Shown in pieces: positions 1 through 10,207 of a stretch of 64,000 bases of DNA; within the stretch, counting starts at the first letter, position 1; every line of letters starts with the position of its first letter. The translations under genes were made by a program, and so were the position numbers. Source of the stretch: Lasiosphaeria ovina (lineage: Eukaryota > Ascomycota > Sordariomycetes > Sordariales > Lasiosphaeriaceae). A model generated the notes under the pieces. The model saw nothing but the letters and a program-made list of their open reading frames with translations, was not told where the DNA came from and ran no database searches. The stretch spans positions 5,394,001 through 5,458,000 of the forward strand of contig JAULSN010000003.1 of assembly GCA_033439765.1 (NCBI GenBank), read 5' to 3'.

Positions 1-1
1 G

Positions 2-805
2 GTCATTCTGCTCTCGAATATCACCAGCAGGGTGGAGATTCCGGGTCGAGAACAGGCTTTCTGTCTTCTCCAGTTTTTGCTGGCCTTTGCGCCGTCCCCG
101 ATTCCAACACTTTCCAACGACAAACTGTATTTTGCATCATACGATCCAGCTCTTCATCCTTACCTCCCTCACGCCGTCGACTCGCTGGCGAAGCTGTTAG
201 CAAGGGATGAGCCGAATCGGACATTCTACAAGGCGATATTTGCTTCCGATATTGCAATCACGGCAACCCCGCCTGGCGAACTCCTTACTCGAGCCTTTGG
301 ACTTGCCATCTCACCGATCCCCGACCATTCTCGCGACTCTCGGCCTTCGAACCTACCTTCATTGGTTGAGGCGCGGAAGCCTTTCCTGATGCAAGGTCTC
401 CTTGCTGCCGACATAATAGCTGCTCTAGCACCTGCATTCGAAAGTGGTGTAACGCGCGCGTGGCTTGCGTCAGGCAACGGCTTTGCCCAAAACCTCTTTC
501 TCCTCGTTCGCCAACTCAGCGCTCAGTTTGAGGGTCAGTCTACCAGGTCCGGAGGTGGACAGCATAGGAACCATGCCAAGAAGGATTCGGAGCTTGTGTA
601 CATTGTGGGACTTGCCGTGAGCACTTTGAAACGGCTGAGCGAGAAAGCGCGGGATCCGAACAATCCTACAGGGGAGAGTAGCATACCACCCAATGTCCTC
701 CCTGGCAGAGACAGTCTTCTGGGCGCGCTACAGATGCAGGCGCAGGAATGGAGCAAAGAAGGAATGTTGGCCGACTTGGTCGCGTATGCTGGCCTTGAAG
801 ATTGA
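2..805 (+). CDS. C-terminal part of a probable SWI/SNF subunit (Swi1/ARID-like), 5' end outside window
   Basis: The frame is open from the first bases of the window to TGA at 803-805, so this is the 3' part of a larger gene and no start is present. The visible ~267 residues are helical and leucine-rich; stretches such as LAKLLARDEPNRTFYKAIF, RAFGLAISPIPD and ARKPFLMQGLLAADI resemble the C-terminal armadillo-like region of fungal Swi1/ARID subunits of SWI/SNF chromatin remodellers. That assignment rests on memory of the family, because the ARID DNA-binding domain itself would lie upstream. If correct, it acts in the nucleus in transcriptional remodelling. The frame reads through without an intron. 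It is convergent with the mL49 gene. Confidence 0.55.
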   Translation, partial: VILLSNITSRVEIPGREQAFCLLQFLLAFAPSPIPTLSNDKLYFASYDPALHPYLPHAVDSLAKLLARDEPNRTFYKAIFASDIAITATPPGELLTRAFGLAISPIPDHSRDSRPSNLPSLVEARKPFLMQGLLAADIIAALAPAFESGVTRAWLASGNGFAQNLFLLVRQLSAQFEGQSTRSGGGQHRNHAKKDSELVYIVGLAVSTLKRLSEKARDPNNPTGESSIPPNVLPGRDSLLGALQMQAQEWSKEGMLADLVAYAGLED

Positions 806-1683
806 GCAGATCGTTCTCCCCCCCCCCCCCCCCCCCCCCCAAATCTAACTTGCAATCTTTGTCTTGACAGGCCGTGGGGGGGTCAACGTGGCCCCAGGTC
901 GACGAGGTTGAAACAAGGCAGATCACCAAGCTGCAATGTCCCGTGATGAATTTCTGGAGCTGAGAATCGAAAGAAGGACACGCAAATGTACACGATCTGC
1001 TTGTTGCGGGCTTTTCATTTTTTTCGGTTATGGGGCGACGGGAAAGTTAAGGATAAGCGCGTTTGTCATATAGTAGCGGTTGTACTTGCAGGGGCGCATT
1101 GGCAGGCGGGTTAGCTTAGTATAGTTCTTTTCTTCCATTTCTAGCATCTAGTGTTCGAATAGCATGGGGTTTGAAACCGTCGCGTTACATTTGCATCTTG
1201 AAGACTGTTGGTAGCCAACCTTGATAACCGCAGTGATGACCGCCATGGTAGCTTAGTTACGACCATAGTCTAAGATCGATTCTGTTTCGTGCTCGCGTAT
1301 AGGACAACACATGCGTACATTAGAGAGTTTGCAACTTGCAAAGTTACCAGTGGGTATATAATACATTTTGGCTCTGAACTTCTTGGCTCTGAAGTTCACG
1401 CCATCTCTTTCCCTACTTTACATATTGGAGCTAAGCTGTAGCGTCATTGTCCGGGCTTAGTTTGATGGAGGCAAAACTGCTACAGTAAAACGCAACATTG
1501 CATCGTACACGAACAGACACATCGAACCGCCTCATGTTCAGGGAAGCCATTGCCCCATTCCCCTCACGTTGGAATACAGATAATGGTGGCGCTGTCGTTT
1601 GTCGTCGTCCTCACTCCTATATTGCCCATTTCTCATCCCCAGGTAATTCGTTGGATGTGTGAAATGCTTATTGGTTATGCAAT
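806..1683. other. convergent 3' intergenic region, no gene seen
   Basis: This stretch separates the Swi1-like gene (+) from the mL49 gene (-). Apart from the C tract it has mixed composition and no convincing coding frame; it presumably holds the two 3' UTRs. Confidence 0.6.
819..840. repeat. poly-C homopolymer tract
   Basis: About 22 consecutive C residues lie just after the stop of the Swi1-like gene, in its presumed 3' UTR. Tract length is prone to sequencing error. Confidence 0.9.
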
Positions 1684-2334
1684 TTAACACCCCCTTGACT
1701 CGAGGAACTTGCATATCACCTCTTTGTGAGCCCCCTGTTGTTGGACAAGCTGGTCAGCAACATATCCTAGCAGGCAATGTGAATAGCCATGGGACTCATG
1801 GGACCTCATAACTGAGATCGAAAGGGGCGGGAGAGAGAGTATTACCCAGACGACAACTTTCCCCGACACGTTCTTGTATGTGACGCGCTTGGGTTCGAGC
1901 TTCAAGAGCTCTATCAGGTCCGCCTTCAGGGCCATCGGGTCCCCGCCAACTTTCCTAATCTCCGTCACGAAGGTGTTGAGACGGTTCTTTCTCTCCTGGT
2001 ATACCTGCAGGTTGCCCGACGCCGTCCTGAACACCCTGTATGGCGGCTTCTCGATTTCGGCGACGGGGGCAACAGGGTTCGCTAGCGCCTCCTCTTTCAG
2101 CCTCTTTGCGAGGGCCTGCTGTGCTGCCAGGACCGCCGGGTCCGCGGGCTCGGCCATTGCCCACATCGACTGTGCCTTTGTCTTCATCGCCGGAGAAAGC
2201 CTCGGGGGGGTCTTTATTGTGGGAGCGCGGAATGTTGTGAGACATCTAGTGGTGGAGGCTGTCGTCAACGGCGACAGGGCGACGAGACGCCGCGCGGGGG
2301 CAGCCGCCCGCTGGAGGGTAGTCGGACGCAGCAT
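1684..2334 (-). CDS. img2: mitochondrial large-subunit ribosomal protein mL49 (Img2)
   Basis: Two exons: 2334-1846 and 1734-1684, with a phase-0 intron (GTAATA...CAG, 111 nt). Without splicing the frame runs through the intron and yields a spurious tail; splicing gives a compact end, VVVW|GAHKEVICKFLESRGC. The protein is 179 residues. The N-terminal ~45 residues are rich in Arg, Ala, Ser and Thr with almost no acidic residues, as in a mitochondrial presequence. The conserved core is PPYRVFRTASGNLQVYQ, followed by a basic region and a final segment typical of mL49/Img2. It is a structural subunit of the mitochondrial 54S ribosome. It is divergent from the eIF3e gene with about 520 bp between starts. 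The start CAGCATGG is the first ATG in frame. Confidence 0.88.
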   Translation of the reverse strand: MLRPTTLQRAAAPARRLVALSPLTTASTTRCLTTFRAPTIKTPPRLSPAMKTKAQSMWAMAEPADPAVLAAQQALAKRLKEEALANPVAPVAEIEKPPYRVFRTASGNLQVYQERKNRLNTFVTEIRKVGGDPMALKADLIELLKLEPKRVTYKNVSGKVVVWVILSLPPLSISVMRSHESHGYSHCLLGYVADQLVQQQGAHKEVICKFLESRGC

Positions 2335-2858
2335 GGTCCTGCAGGTAGGCGACAGGCCGCGGGTCGGGAATTATCTTTGACGCGCAAGACAATTCGCGGC
2401 GCGACAGTTGGACATCGAACGTGGACCGGCAAGCTCAACTGTCCTACAGCACCTACCAAGCCCAAACGCCGATTGGAAAAAATTCGGCTGTCGGCAGAAC
2501 TATCCGCCGCACCCCACACGCTGCCTTCCCCGGCCATGGTACATCGGTACATGTACCTAGGTCACCGCCCGCTTTGTTGGTGGTGGATCCACACTGTGCG
2601 CAGCGTGCCTAATCGCATTTTCCATTTTTTGACCCCACCAAAGATTGAAAAGGATACCCTCACGCAAATTCGGGCCGTTGATGTGTGTGCCAATTGGGCT
2701 TTTCTTTCTTCCCTCCCCTACGCATCCAAGCTCCGACTTTTACGCTCGATCGGTCCGGCCGCATTCTCGCCCTCCGTCGTCGAGCGTCCTCAAATTCGTA
2801 TTCCAGAACCAATTTATCCTTTCGGTCGACGGGCTCGTATCACCACCACACCGCAATC
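2335..2858. promoter_or_regulatory. shared divergent promoter region of mL49 and eIF3e
   Basis: About 524 bp between two divergent translation genes. There is no clear TATA box; pyrimidine-rich stretches precede the eIF3e start, as is usual for housekeeping genes. The pairing suggests, but does not show, coordinate regulation. Confidence 0.5.
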
Positions 2859-4288
2859 ATGGCCTCCGACGCGCCACCTGCCTCCAATGGCGAGGCTTCG
2901 ATTGACAGCTACGACCTGATGCCCAAGCTGGCCGCGAACCTCGACCGCCACATGGTCTTTCCCCTCCTCGAGTTTACCGCCAGCCAGCTTGTCGACGAGG
3001 AGTCAAATGCCGTTAAGGATGAGAAGAAGATGCGCGAGATCACGCAGGCCAAGTACGAGCTGCTGAAGAAGACGGACATGACCGACTACGTGGCCAACCT
3101 GTACTGCGAGCTCGAGGGTCTTAAGGAGCCGCCGGTTGAGTTCGCCGACAAGAAGCAGAAGGTCTTCAGCCAGCTGGAGAAGTACGAGCAGGAGACGGCT
3201 AAGATCACAGAGCTTTTGCAGCGGGACGACGTAATTAATAACCTGCGGAGCGACAAAGTTGCCAACTTGGAGTTCCTCAAGCGTGAGCACGAGGTGAGTT
3301 GTTTGTCTGGGAAGCTGACATATTTCAGCCGCCGAGTTGGTCGTTAACCAAGTCATTTCCCCCTCCGCGCTAGGTCACAATCGAGATGGTCGACGCACTC
3401 TACGATTTCGGCAACCTGCAGTACAGCTGCGGCAACTACGCCGACGCGTCCGAGGTGCTGCACCGGTTCCGCGTGCTTTCCACAGACAACGACAAGGTTG
3501 CGTATGCGACATGGGGCAGACTGGCGTGCGAGACTCTCACCATGAACTGGGAATCTGCCATGGAGGAGGTGCAGAAGGTGCGCGAAAGCATCGACTCGAG
3601 GCTGGCCAACAACCCGCTCGCCCAGCTGGAGCACCGTACTGCGCTCATTCACTGGGCGCTCTTCCCGCTCTTCAACTTCGAGAAGGCGCGCGAGCCCATC
3701 CTCGAGCTCTTCTTCAACGCCGGCTTCATCAACACGATCCAAGCGAACTGCCCCTGGATCCTGCGCTACCTCGCCGTCGCTGTCATAACAGGCCGTGGCC
3801 GGTCTAAGAACCAGGGCATCCAGCAGAAGCAGATGAAGGATATCGTTCGCATCGTCAAGCGGGAGTCGTACGAGTACCAGGACCCCGTGACCCGGTTCGT
3901 GCACGCCCTGTGCGTCGACTTCGACTTTGAGGAGGCGCAGCACCAGCTGGTACTGGCTGAGGAGGTCCTCCGCCGCGATTTCTTCCTGCTTGGCACCGCC
4001 GACGACTTTGTCGACGCCGCCCGGCATCTGATCTTCGAGAGCTACTGCAAGATACACTCGCGTATCACGCTCAAGGACCTGAGCGCCCGGCTGGGCCTGA
4101 ACAAGGAGGACGCAGAGAAGTGGATCGTCAACCTTATCCGCGACACCAGGCTCGACGCCAAGATTGACTACCAGGAGGGCACAGTCGTTATGAACCACCC
4201 CCCGAGCTCCGTGTACCAGCAGGTGATAGAACGGACTAAGGGCGGCTTCTTCCGCACCCAGGTTCTGAGTGCAGCGGTTGCCAGATAG
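2859..4288 (+). CDS. int6: eukaryotic translation initiation factor 3 subunit E (eIF3e/Int6)
   Basis: Exons 2859-3293 and 3374-4288; the 80-nt intron (GTGAGT...TAG) is phase 0 and joins KREHE to [22 protein letters not shown]. The product is 449 residues, normal for eIF3e. The N-terminal half is the helical eIF3e/Int6 N-terminal domain ([16 protein letters not shown]). The C-terminal third is a PCI domain, visible as [20 protein letters not shown] followed by [13 protein letters not shown], the winged-helix part. It is a core subunit of eIF3, which loads mRNA and initiator tRNA on the 40S ribosome. The start ATG is embedded in AATCATGG and follows upstream in-frame sequence with no family similarity, so the more distal open frame was not used. 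Confidence 0.97.
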
Positions 4289-5631
4289 TCGTGAGAACGA
4301 TCCAACTAAAAAGACACAAATAGACACTGCATCATTACGGGTCAACTGCACGAGGCTAGTGCGGGTAACTGTGGTGCAGGGTACAAGCCTAGACGAAGAC
4401 GCAGGCCGGGGGTCACTGACGGATCAGCGAAGCCTGACTTGGTGAGACTTTTGGTTGTATCGCGACATGCGGAGAGAGCAATTTCGTCAGCACTTAACCA
4501 AACTGCCAAAGCGGCGTTGAAGCGACGCAACACACCTCCTCAGCACGCATGAAAATGGTTAACGGCTCACTCCCCCTAGATGAAGGCAAACTAAGGCCCT
4601 CTTATCGGTTGAGCATCGGCGAGGGTTGGTTATCGTTGGCTTTGGTCTTGCTGCATGGTAGCTCAGTTAATTGAGAATTCGGAGACGATTGTTATGTCAG
4701 AACATTGCCGGCTTGTGATGTTCTTCGTCCCTTAGTCTGGGCGATATTTCGTACTCGTGGCCAGGGCCTGTGATCCTGTCCCAGACGTGGTAGGTGGTTA
4801 TTTCGATTGGAAGTTTCTCAGTGAGTTCCTTGCTGTTTTATATCAATTAACTAGATTAAATGTGTTAAATCCAATGTCAAATGATGAAAGTCGCGAATTT
4901 CCGGATGTCGATGCCAAGGTAAACTCATCGGCCATTGACTTCACTTATATTCATCAAGGTAATTAGGGGGCCGAGTTAATAATACGAGTAGTCAAATCGG
5001 GTACCCTCAAATAATAAGACGAAAATGTCACCGAGATTTTCCAAACAGGTTTCAACATGTCAAGACCAACGAGTCATGCTTGGTCTATTTCCTTGAAACC
5101 TGAATCATAACCCCTGTATGCTAGTAAGCTTGAAACTTGGAGAGAAGAATTTTCTTTTCAGATCAAAGATAAAAGCACACATCTGGTTGAAGGTCCACGG
5201 ATGAATCACTTGAGTTGTTCACCCCAAAAAAACTACCCATGACAAAAAAAGCTGCCACAACTCACCTATTGTCCACAAAAATGAGAATAAGCAACAATGG
5301 CTATCCTGTCAAGGTTGTTATATAGCCTAGACACAATCGCTTTGTGCGCGCCACGTTATATTCGGATGTCAGGTTCTGGTTCTTCGGGCCCATCTCCTCG
5401 TAAGTAATGAACAGAGTTGCTGTTGTATGAACACAAGCACGGGTTTGAACAGCCTGCCGGTGTGCTCGTGACTACATTTACTAACCTGTCAGAGAGTCTC
5501 CAAGTTCTGACTCCATCATCCCGCCGCCTCACAGAACTTGAAGCAAGGAACTGCAGGTGCGGTAATTTCATTTGATATTACCCTGGGCAGGAATCAAGGC
5601 AAATAGCAAACTGCGTCGCGGGATGCTTACA
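4289..5631. other. gene-free interval, partly AT-rich
   Basis: About 1.3 kb between eIF3e and the amidoligase gene. The stretch 4,830-5,300 is AT-rich with A runs and no coding frame. No repeat or RNA gene was recognised. A tRNA A-box-like string near 4,655 lacks a B box. The end of the interval should hold the promoter of the next gene. Confidence 0.5.
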
Positions 5632-7158
5632 ATGGCTGGCGAGCAGCAGCAGCAGCAGCCAGACCTCCTTGTAGGCTTCGAGCTCGAGTTCATGATCGCC
5701 ACTGGAAGCGAGGACCACTACCCGGACGACCCCCGATGGTGGTTCAACAATGCCCACACAGAAGAGCCCACCCTCCTCAGCAAGGAGTCCGATTCGTCCC
5801 CCTGGGCCGGCGATGTCCCCGCCGCGGTGCAGGCCAAGGTGGCCGACATCGTCACGGGGCAGGGGCTCTTCTTCCAGCACGACACGAGCGCGTCGCTGCG
5901 CGAGCGCGACGTGGCCGAGCAGATGCAGGCGGCGGGCATCGCGCCAACGGCCCACGTCGACTGGAACCACCAGGGCTACTCGCTGACGACGGACAACACC
6001 ATCAAGCCGAGCCGCGCGCAGGAGAGTGAGGAGTGGCTGGGCGTGGAGCTGCGCAGCCGCGCCATGCCAGCCAACAACACGGCCGAGCTCGACGGCGTGT
6101 GCCGCGGCCTGCGCGCCGCCCTGCGCACCCAGCTCAGCCCGTCTTGCGCCCTGCACGTCACCGTGTCGCGCGCCCAGCCAGGCGGCCTCGACCTGCTGGC
6201 CGCCAAGAAGGCCCTCGCTTTGGTCTGGCTGCTCGAGCAGCCGCTGTTGTTTGCCCTGTGCGCGCCCCACCGTCGCCGCCCCGACGCCATATACTGCCGC
6301 CCGGCCACGCTCGCGAGCAAGCTGGCCCGGTCGACGGGGTTCGAGCCGGCAGCGGCCGTGACGGCGGGACTTTCCGGGTGCCGGCTGCTGCCCAACATAA
6401 TGAAGAACAAGGCGATGCTGCCGCCAACGCCGCCGCCGGAACCAGCTGCGCCTACTACGTCTACTACTACCCCTTTAACCATGACAACATCCACCGACGC
6501 GGCTGCTGCAGCAACCACCACCGCAACGGATCCCCACAAAGATAACAAAGACGACAACGCCAACAAAGTAAACAACCCCTCCCACGCCCCCGAGGACAGC
6601 CCGACCCACTCCTTCTTCTCCGCCCACATCCCGCCGGACGTCCCCCTCACGCCCCTCCAGCGGCAGCACCTCCACACGCTGTGGCGGGCTCCCTCGCCAA
6701 AGGCCCTAGCCCGGCTGCTGGCCGGCGACTTTGGGTTCCGCACGGCGGTGGCGGCCAAGACGGGCCTCGGCGCGGGGTGCGCGTGCGCGCTCGAGTTCCG
6801 CATGCTGGAGGCGACGCTGGACCCGGGGGTCGCGCGGCGGTGGGCGCGGCTGTGCGTTGCGGTCGTCGCGGCGGGGTGTGGTGGTCTGGAGAGGTTTGTG
6901 GGGGTGTTGCGCGCTGTCGCTGCTAGGGTTAATGGCGATGGTGGTTGTGATGCGTGTGGTGGTGGTGGGAAAATGGGAAGGGAAAGAGTTTGTTGGGACT
7001 TGTTGCGGGTGTTGGGTGTTGGCGAGGAGGACGCGAGGTTTTGGGTTAGGCGGCTGTTGGTGATAAGGGGGATGGAGGAGGATGGGAATGCAGGGGACGT
7101 CCCCGGCTTTATTCCAAGCTTGGAGGATGAGGATGAGGAGGTGGGTGTTTGGCTTTGA
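5632..7158 (+). CDS. fungal Amidoligase_2-family protein
   Basis: An intronless frame of 508 residues from ATG 5632 (ACAATGG context; an in-frame ATG at 5623 adds only three residues). Residues 6-10 are a run of Gln. The family pattern is visible in order: VGFELEF (14-20), an acidic metal-binding-type start; VELRSRAM (~139); LHVTVSRA (~178), matching the GLHVHV position; then CALEFRMLEATLDP (~385), the final EFR...TLD element. PF12224-type proteins belong to the COOH-NH2 ligase/glutamine-synthetase fold and are predicted to form amide or peptide bonds; the fungal substrate is unknown. A low-complexity Thr/Ala/Asp/Asn/Pro insert (~265-335) interrupts the domain, and the last ~70 codons are G-rich and less conserved in appearance. 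No signal peptide or membrane segment is seen. Confidence 0.75.
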   Translation: MAGEQQQQQPDLLVGFELEFMIATGSEDHYPDDPRWWFNNAHTEEPTLLSKESDSSPWAGDVPAAVQAKVADIVTGQGLFFQHDTSASLRERDVAEQMQAAGIAPTAHVDWNHQGYSLTTDNTIKPSRAQESEEWLGVELRSRAMPANNTAELDGVCRGLRAALRTQLSPSCALHVTVSRAQPGGLDLLAAKKALALVWLLEQPLLFALCAPHRRRPDAIYCRPATLASKLARSTGFEPAAAVTAGLSGCRLLPNIMKNKAMLPPTPPPEPAAPTTSTTTPLTMTTSTDAAAAATTTATDPHKDNKDDNANKVNNPSHAPEDSPTHSFFSAHIPPDVPLTPLQRQHLHTLWRAPSPKALARLLAGDFGFRTAVAAKTGLGAGCACALEFRMLEATLDPGVARRWARLCVAVVAAGCGGLERFVGVLRAVAARVNGDGGCDACGGGGKMGRERVCWDLLRVLGVGEEDARFWVRRLLVIRGMEEDGNAGDVPGFIPSLEDEDEEVGVWL

Positions 7159-8068
7159 GGTGATGGTGTTGTAATTATACCTCGGGTAGGGAGTTAGGTG
7201 TTCAGTTGCCTGGGTAATCAGGTACCTTGGCTGAGATGTAAGTGAGTGATGGTCATTTGACAGCAATCACGAGAATTGCTGTGGCACATATATTTACGTA
7301 TTCTAGTTGTTGACTCACGATGAAGACGAATTCACCGCGCCTTCCTTTTTCCCTTATATTGACGGGATATTTCCAAAATCGACATAATTCCATGCTCACT
7401 GTAATTGTATGAGTTTTGTTGACCAGTATGGCACCCCGGTCGTGGGGCCTTCTCAATTGCCCCAGCAATAATCTATGAGAAAAGCGAAATGTCTCATCAT
7501 TGTCTGTGATTTCAGGAACACCGATATCACGCGACACTCACGCTCTTGAAAAGCGTGAAGTAATCTGAGAGCCTCGAATAGCCGTGCGAGAATAAGGTGG
7601 TCTTCAATTAGTATCGTGATGGCGAATTGGAACTCAGGGGCGCCTCACAATTCCATCAGCCCCTCTTGGCGGACAAACAGGGACGCCTTGGCCGGGCGTC
7701 CTGCTCATGTTGCCGTTCGGGGCTAGCCGTCTCTTATCTTTCCCTGCGGTGTGCCTAGAGCGCCACATCTGCACCCCTTGACACCGCCGCCCCCTACTCC
7801 TGTCCCCACGCATGTGCCTGGGAACGGGGGTCTAGACCGCCCGCCCGCCAGCCCAGAGCCTTTCTTCACTCTTAAATCATACTTTCCACTGAAACAAGTC
7901 TCAGTTGCTCAGCTTGACTACTTGAGGGAATCGCTCGAGACGCCTTTCTTTTGTTCGGTTTGAGCAACCGATAAAGCGGGCGTGTTCCGTCGCTTTCGGC
8001 CCGTTAACATTTGCTCTTAGACGACCCGCAGCCTCGCCCGATTTCGGGGGCTGTTGCACCGCTGCACC
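7159..8068. other. intergenic interval upstream of the PNP-domain gene
   Basis: About 0.9 kb without a supportable gene. The last ~330 bp are C-rich and pyrimidine-rich (7,750-8,060) and probably hold the promoter and 5' UTR of the next gene. Confidence 0.45.
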
Positions 8069-10141
8069 ATGGGTGACATTCGGCCACAGTCCCGGGACGA
8101 GTTCAGGGTCGCCATTCTCTGCGCGCTGCCGCCTGAGGCCGAAGCCGTGCTCGACCTGTTCGACTGCTTCTGGGACGACGACTGCGATGCGTATGGAAAG
8201 GCAGCGAACGACCCCAACGACTACCGCACCGGCCGCATCGGCCAGGATCACGTCGTGCTGTGCATCACGGGCGTGGGCAAGGCGAGAGCTGCCACTGCCA
8301 CCTCGTTCCTGCTCTCGAGCTACACCAGGGTGCAGCGCGCCTTTGTTGTCGGCATCTGCGGCGGTGTTCCAAGACCCAATAGGCACGATGCCGGGGCCGA
8401 GATACTGCTCGGCGACGTCATCATCAGCAGCGCCGTGGTCCAGTTCGATCTCGGGCGCCGCTACCACGGCGGCTATTTCGAGATCAGGACGTCGACCCAA
8501 GACCGGCTGGGCAACGCGGACCCGAGTCTCGCCGCCCAGCTGCGATCGCTGCACACCATCCACAACAAAGATAGGCTGGAGGAGTGCGCCGCTCGGTTCC
8601 TGAGTGAGCTGCAGGAGAAGCGTCCGGGACAGTACGACTACCCGGGCACGGCCCAGGACAGGTTGTATCCTTCAAACTATCACCACCGCCATCGCGGGAC
8701 TGAGCCTTGCGGATGTACCGACGAGCGTCCATGCGCGGCTGCCACGATGGTACCCTGCCCCGACGTTGGCTGCGAGGAGACGATGATCGTCACACCGAGA
8801 CAACAACCCGCGCAGAAGCGCCAGCTCGAGGGAGCACGTAAAACCCTCGGCACCCAGGCCCAGGCCCCGGCGGTGCACATTGGCAGCATCGCTTCGGGCG
8901 ACACGGTGATGAAGTCGGCTGAAGTGCGCGACCAGATCGCCGAAGCCCACGGTGTCATTGGCTTTGAGATGGAAGCTGCCGGTGTCTGGGACCTGCCCCA
9001 GCTGGCCTGCGTTGTGGTGAAAGGGGTTTGCGACTACGCCGACAGCCACAAGAACAAGACATGGCAAAGCTTTGCATCGGCCGCCGCGGCATCAGTCATG
9101 AAAGGCATGTTGAGGCATCGCGTGCGGACGGACGAGAGGCCGCCTCTATCGACTATCGATGGTGAGACAAAACGTTCAAGTGATTTCAGAGGAAAGACAG
9201 GGAAAGTATCGAGTCTTGCTTACTTACCACTGCACCAACAGAATCCCGAGCATCACGCCAGCTGCAAAACATGGTCTACCAAAACGAAATTGCCGTAGCC
9301 ATGGCGAGACTGGAAGGGGAAAACCGAATGCTCCATCATACAGTGGCGATGCTGCAGGACAATATCTCTGCCATGATCCACGCTCAGCCGGGCCTGCAGT
9401 CGAGGCTAGTGCCGCAGCTCTCGGACCAATCTGTGAGGGTTGTCGATGCTCGGGCAGAATGCATGATTGTGCACTTGGGGACCATCACGTCGAAAGAGGT
9501 CGGCTCGTTGATCAAATTCAGGTTCGAGAGAAAAGAGCTAACCATGGACACAGGCATTCATGTTTATTCTGAAACACCGATTCCAGGACATAGGCTGCGG
9601 CAAGATAGAAAGGCAGGAGTGGTTTCTCGAAGACCAGGACACGGGACGTGCCGTCGACTTTTCGAGACCATGGAGCTCGATCATGAAGGTGAGTCTGCAA
9701 GATGGAACTGAAATGACAGGAATCTGACAGGGATTGCAGCCTGGGAGAGTGTTGAACATGAGCATGGTGTTCAAGCAACGAAGCTCCCAGCCAGCTCAGC
9801 AATGCCCGTCGTGCCAGTTCACAAACCCAGGACGTACGACCGACGAAATCACATGGTTGGTTTTCTTACAACACCTCTTGCTAGTCGTTGTTTAGTAACA
9901 TTGCATGCATCACAGCTCCAGTTGCAGGCTCACCTATCGCCGGGCCGAGGAAGTACAAGACATCGAGGTTCAGAAGGATGACGTGACAACGTCGCCCATT
10001 GCCACGTCGGGGCGAAGAAGGAACGCATCTATACGTAATAAAGGCACTCCAGAATCTCGATACCTAGCAGTCCCACGGCCTAGACCACCTAGTACTCCCA
10101 AGCCCGCCGATGAAGAGATTGGTAGCTACAAGCGTGTTTAG
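8069..10141 (+). CDS. purine nucleoside phosphorylase-domain protein with ubiquitin-like domain and zinc ribbon
   Basis: Five exons fit in phase: 8069-9161, 9242-9498, 9554-9688, 9740-9855, 9916-10141 (608 residues). The second 5' splice site (GTCGGC) is weak, but its intron has GCTAAC 12 nt before CAG. Residues ~14-345 are a PNP_UDP-type nucleosidase domain (VAILCALPPEAEAV, GVGKARAA, VGICGGVP, GSIASGDTVMKS, GFEMEAAGVW, VVKGVCDYADSHK) with a Cys-rich insert near 210-240. Then come a short heptad-like helix (~370-415), a fungal ubiquitin-like domain (ULD_2 type: FQDIGCGKIERQEWFLED, SRPW, PGRVLNMSMVF), and a zinc ribbon CPSC-x13-CSSCRLTYRR (C517, C520, C534, C537). PNP domains commonly head fungal NLR immune receptors; here there is no NACHT or NB-ARC. 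Start CACCATGG is clear. Ligand and role are unknown. Confidence 0.78.
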
Positions 10142-10207
10142 CTCATCGACACCATCTTCCGAATCCACCCTTCGGGAGCCATCATCCGGAAAGGGGTACA
10201 GCTGACG

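Noticed and set aside
1735..1845. Unspliced C-terminal extension of mL49
   Set aside because: It is intron sequence; splicing gives the family-like end.
4650..4690. tRNA A-box-like string GGTAGCTCAGTTAATTGAG
   Set aside because: No B box, T arm or acceptor pairing follows on either strand.
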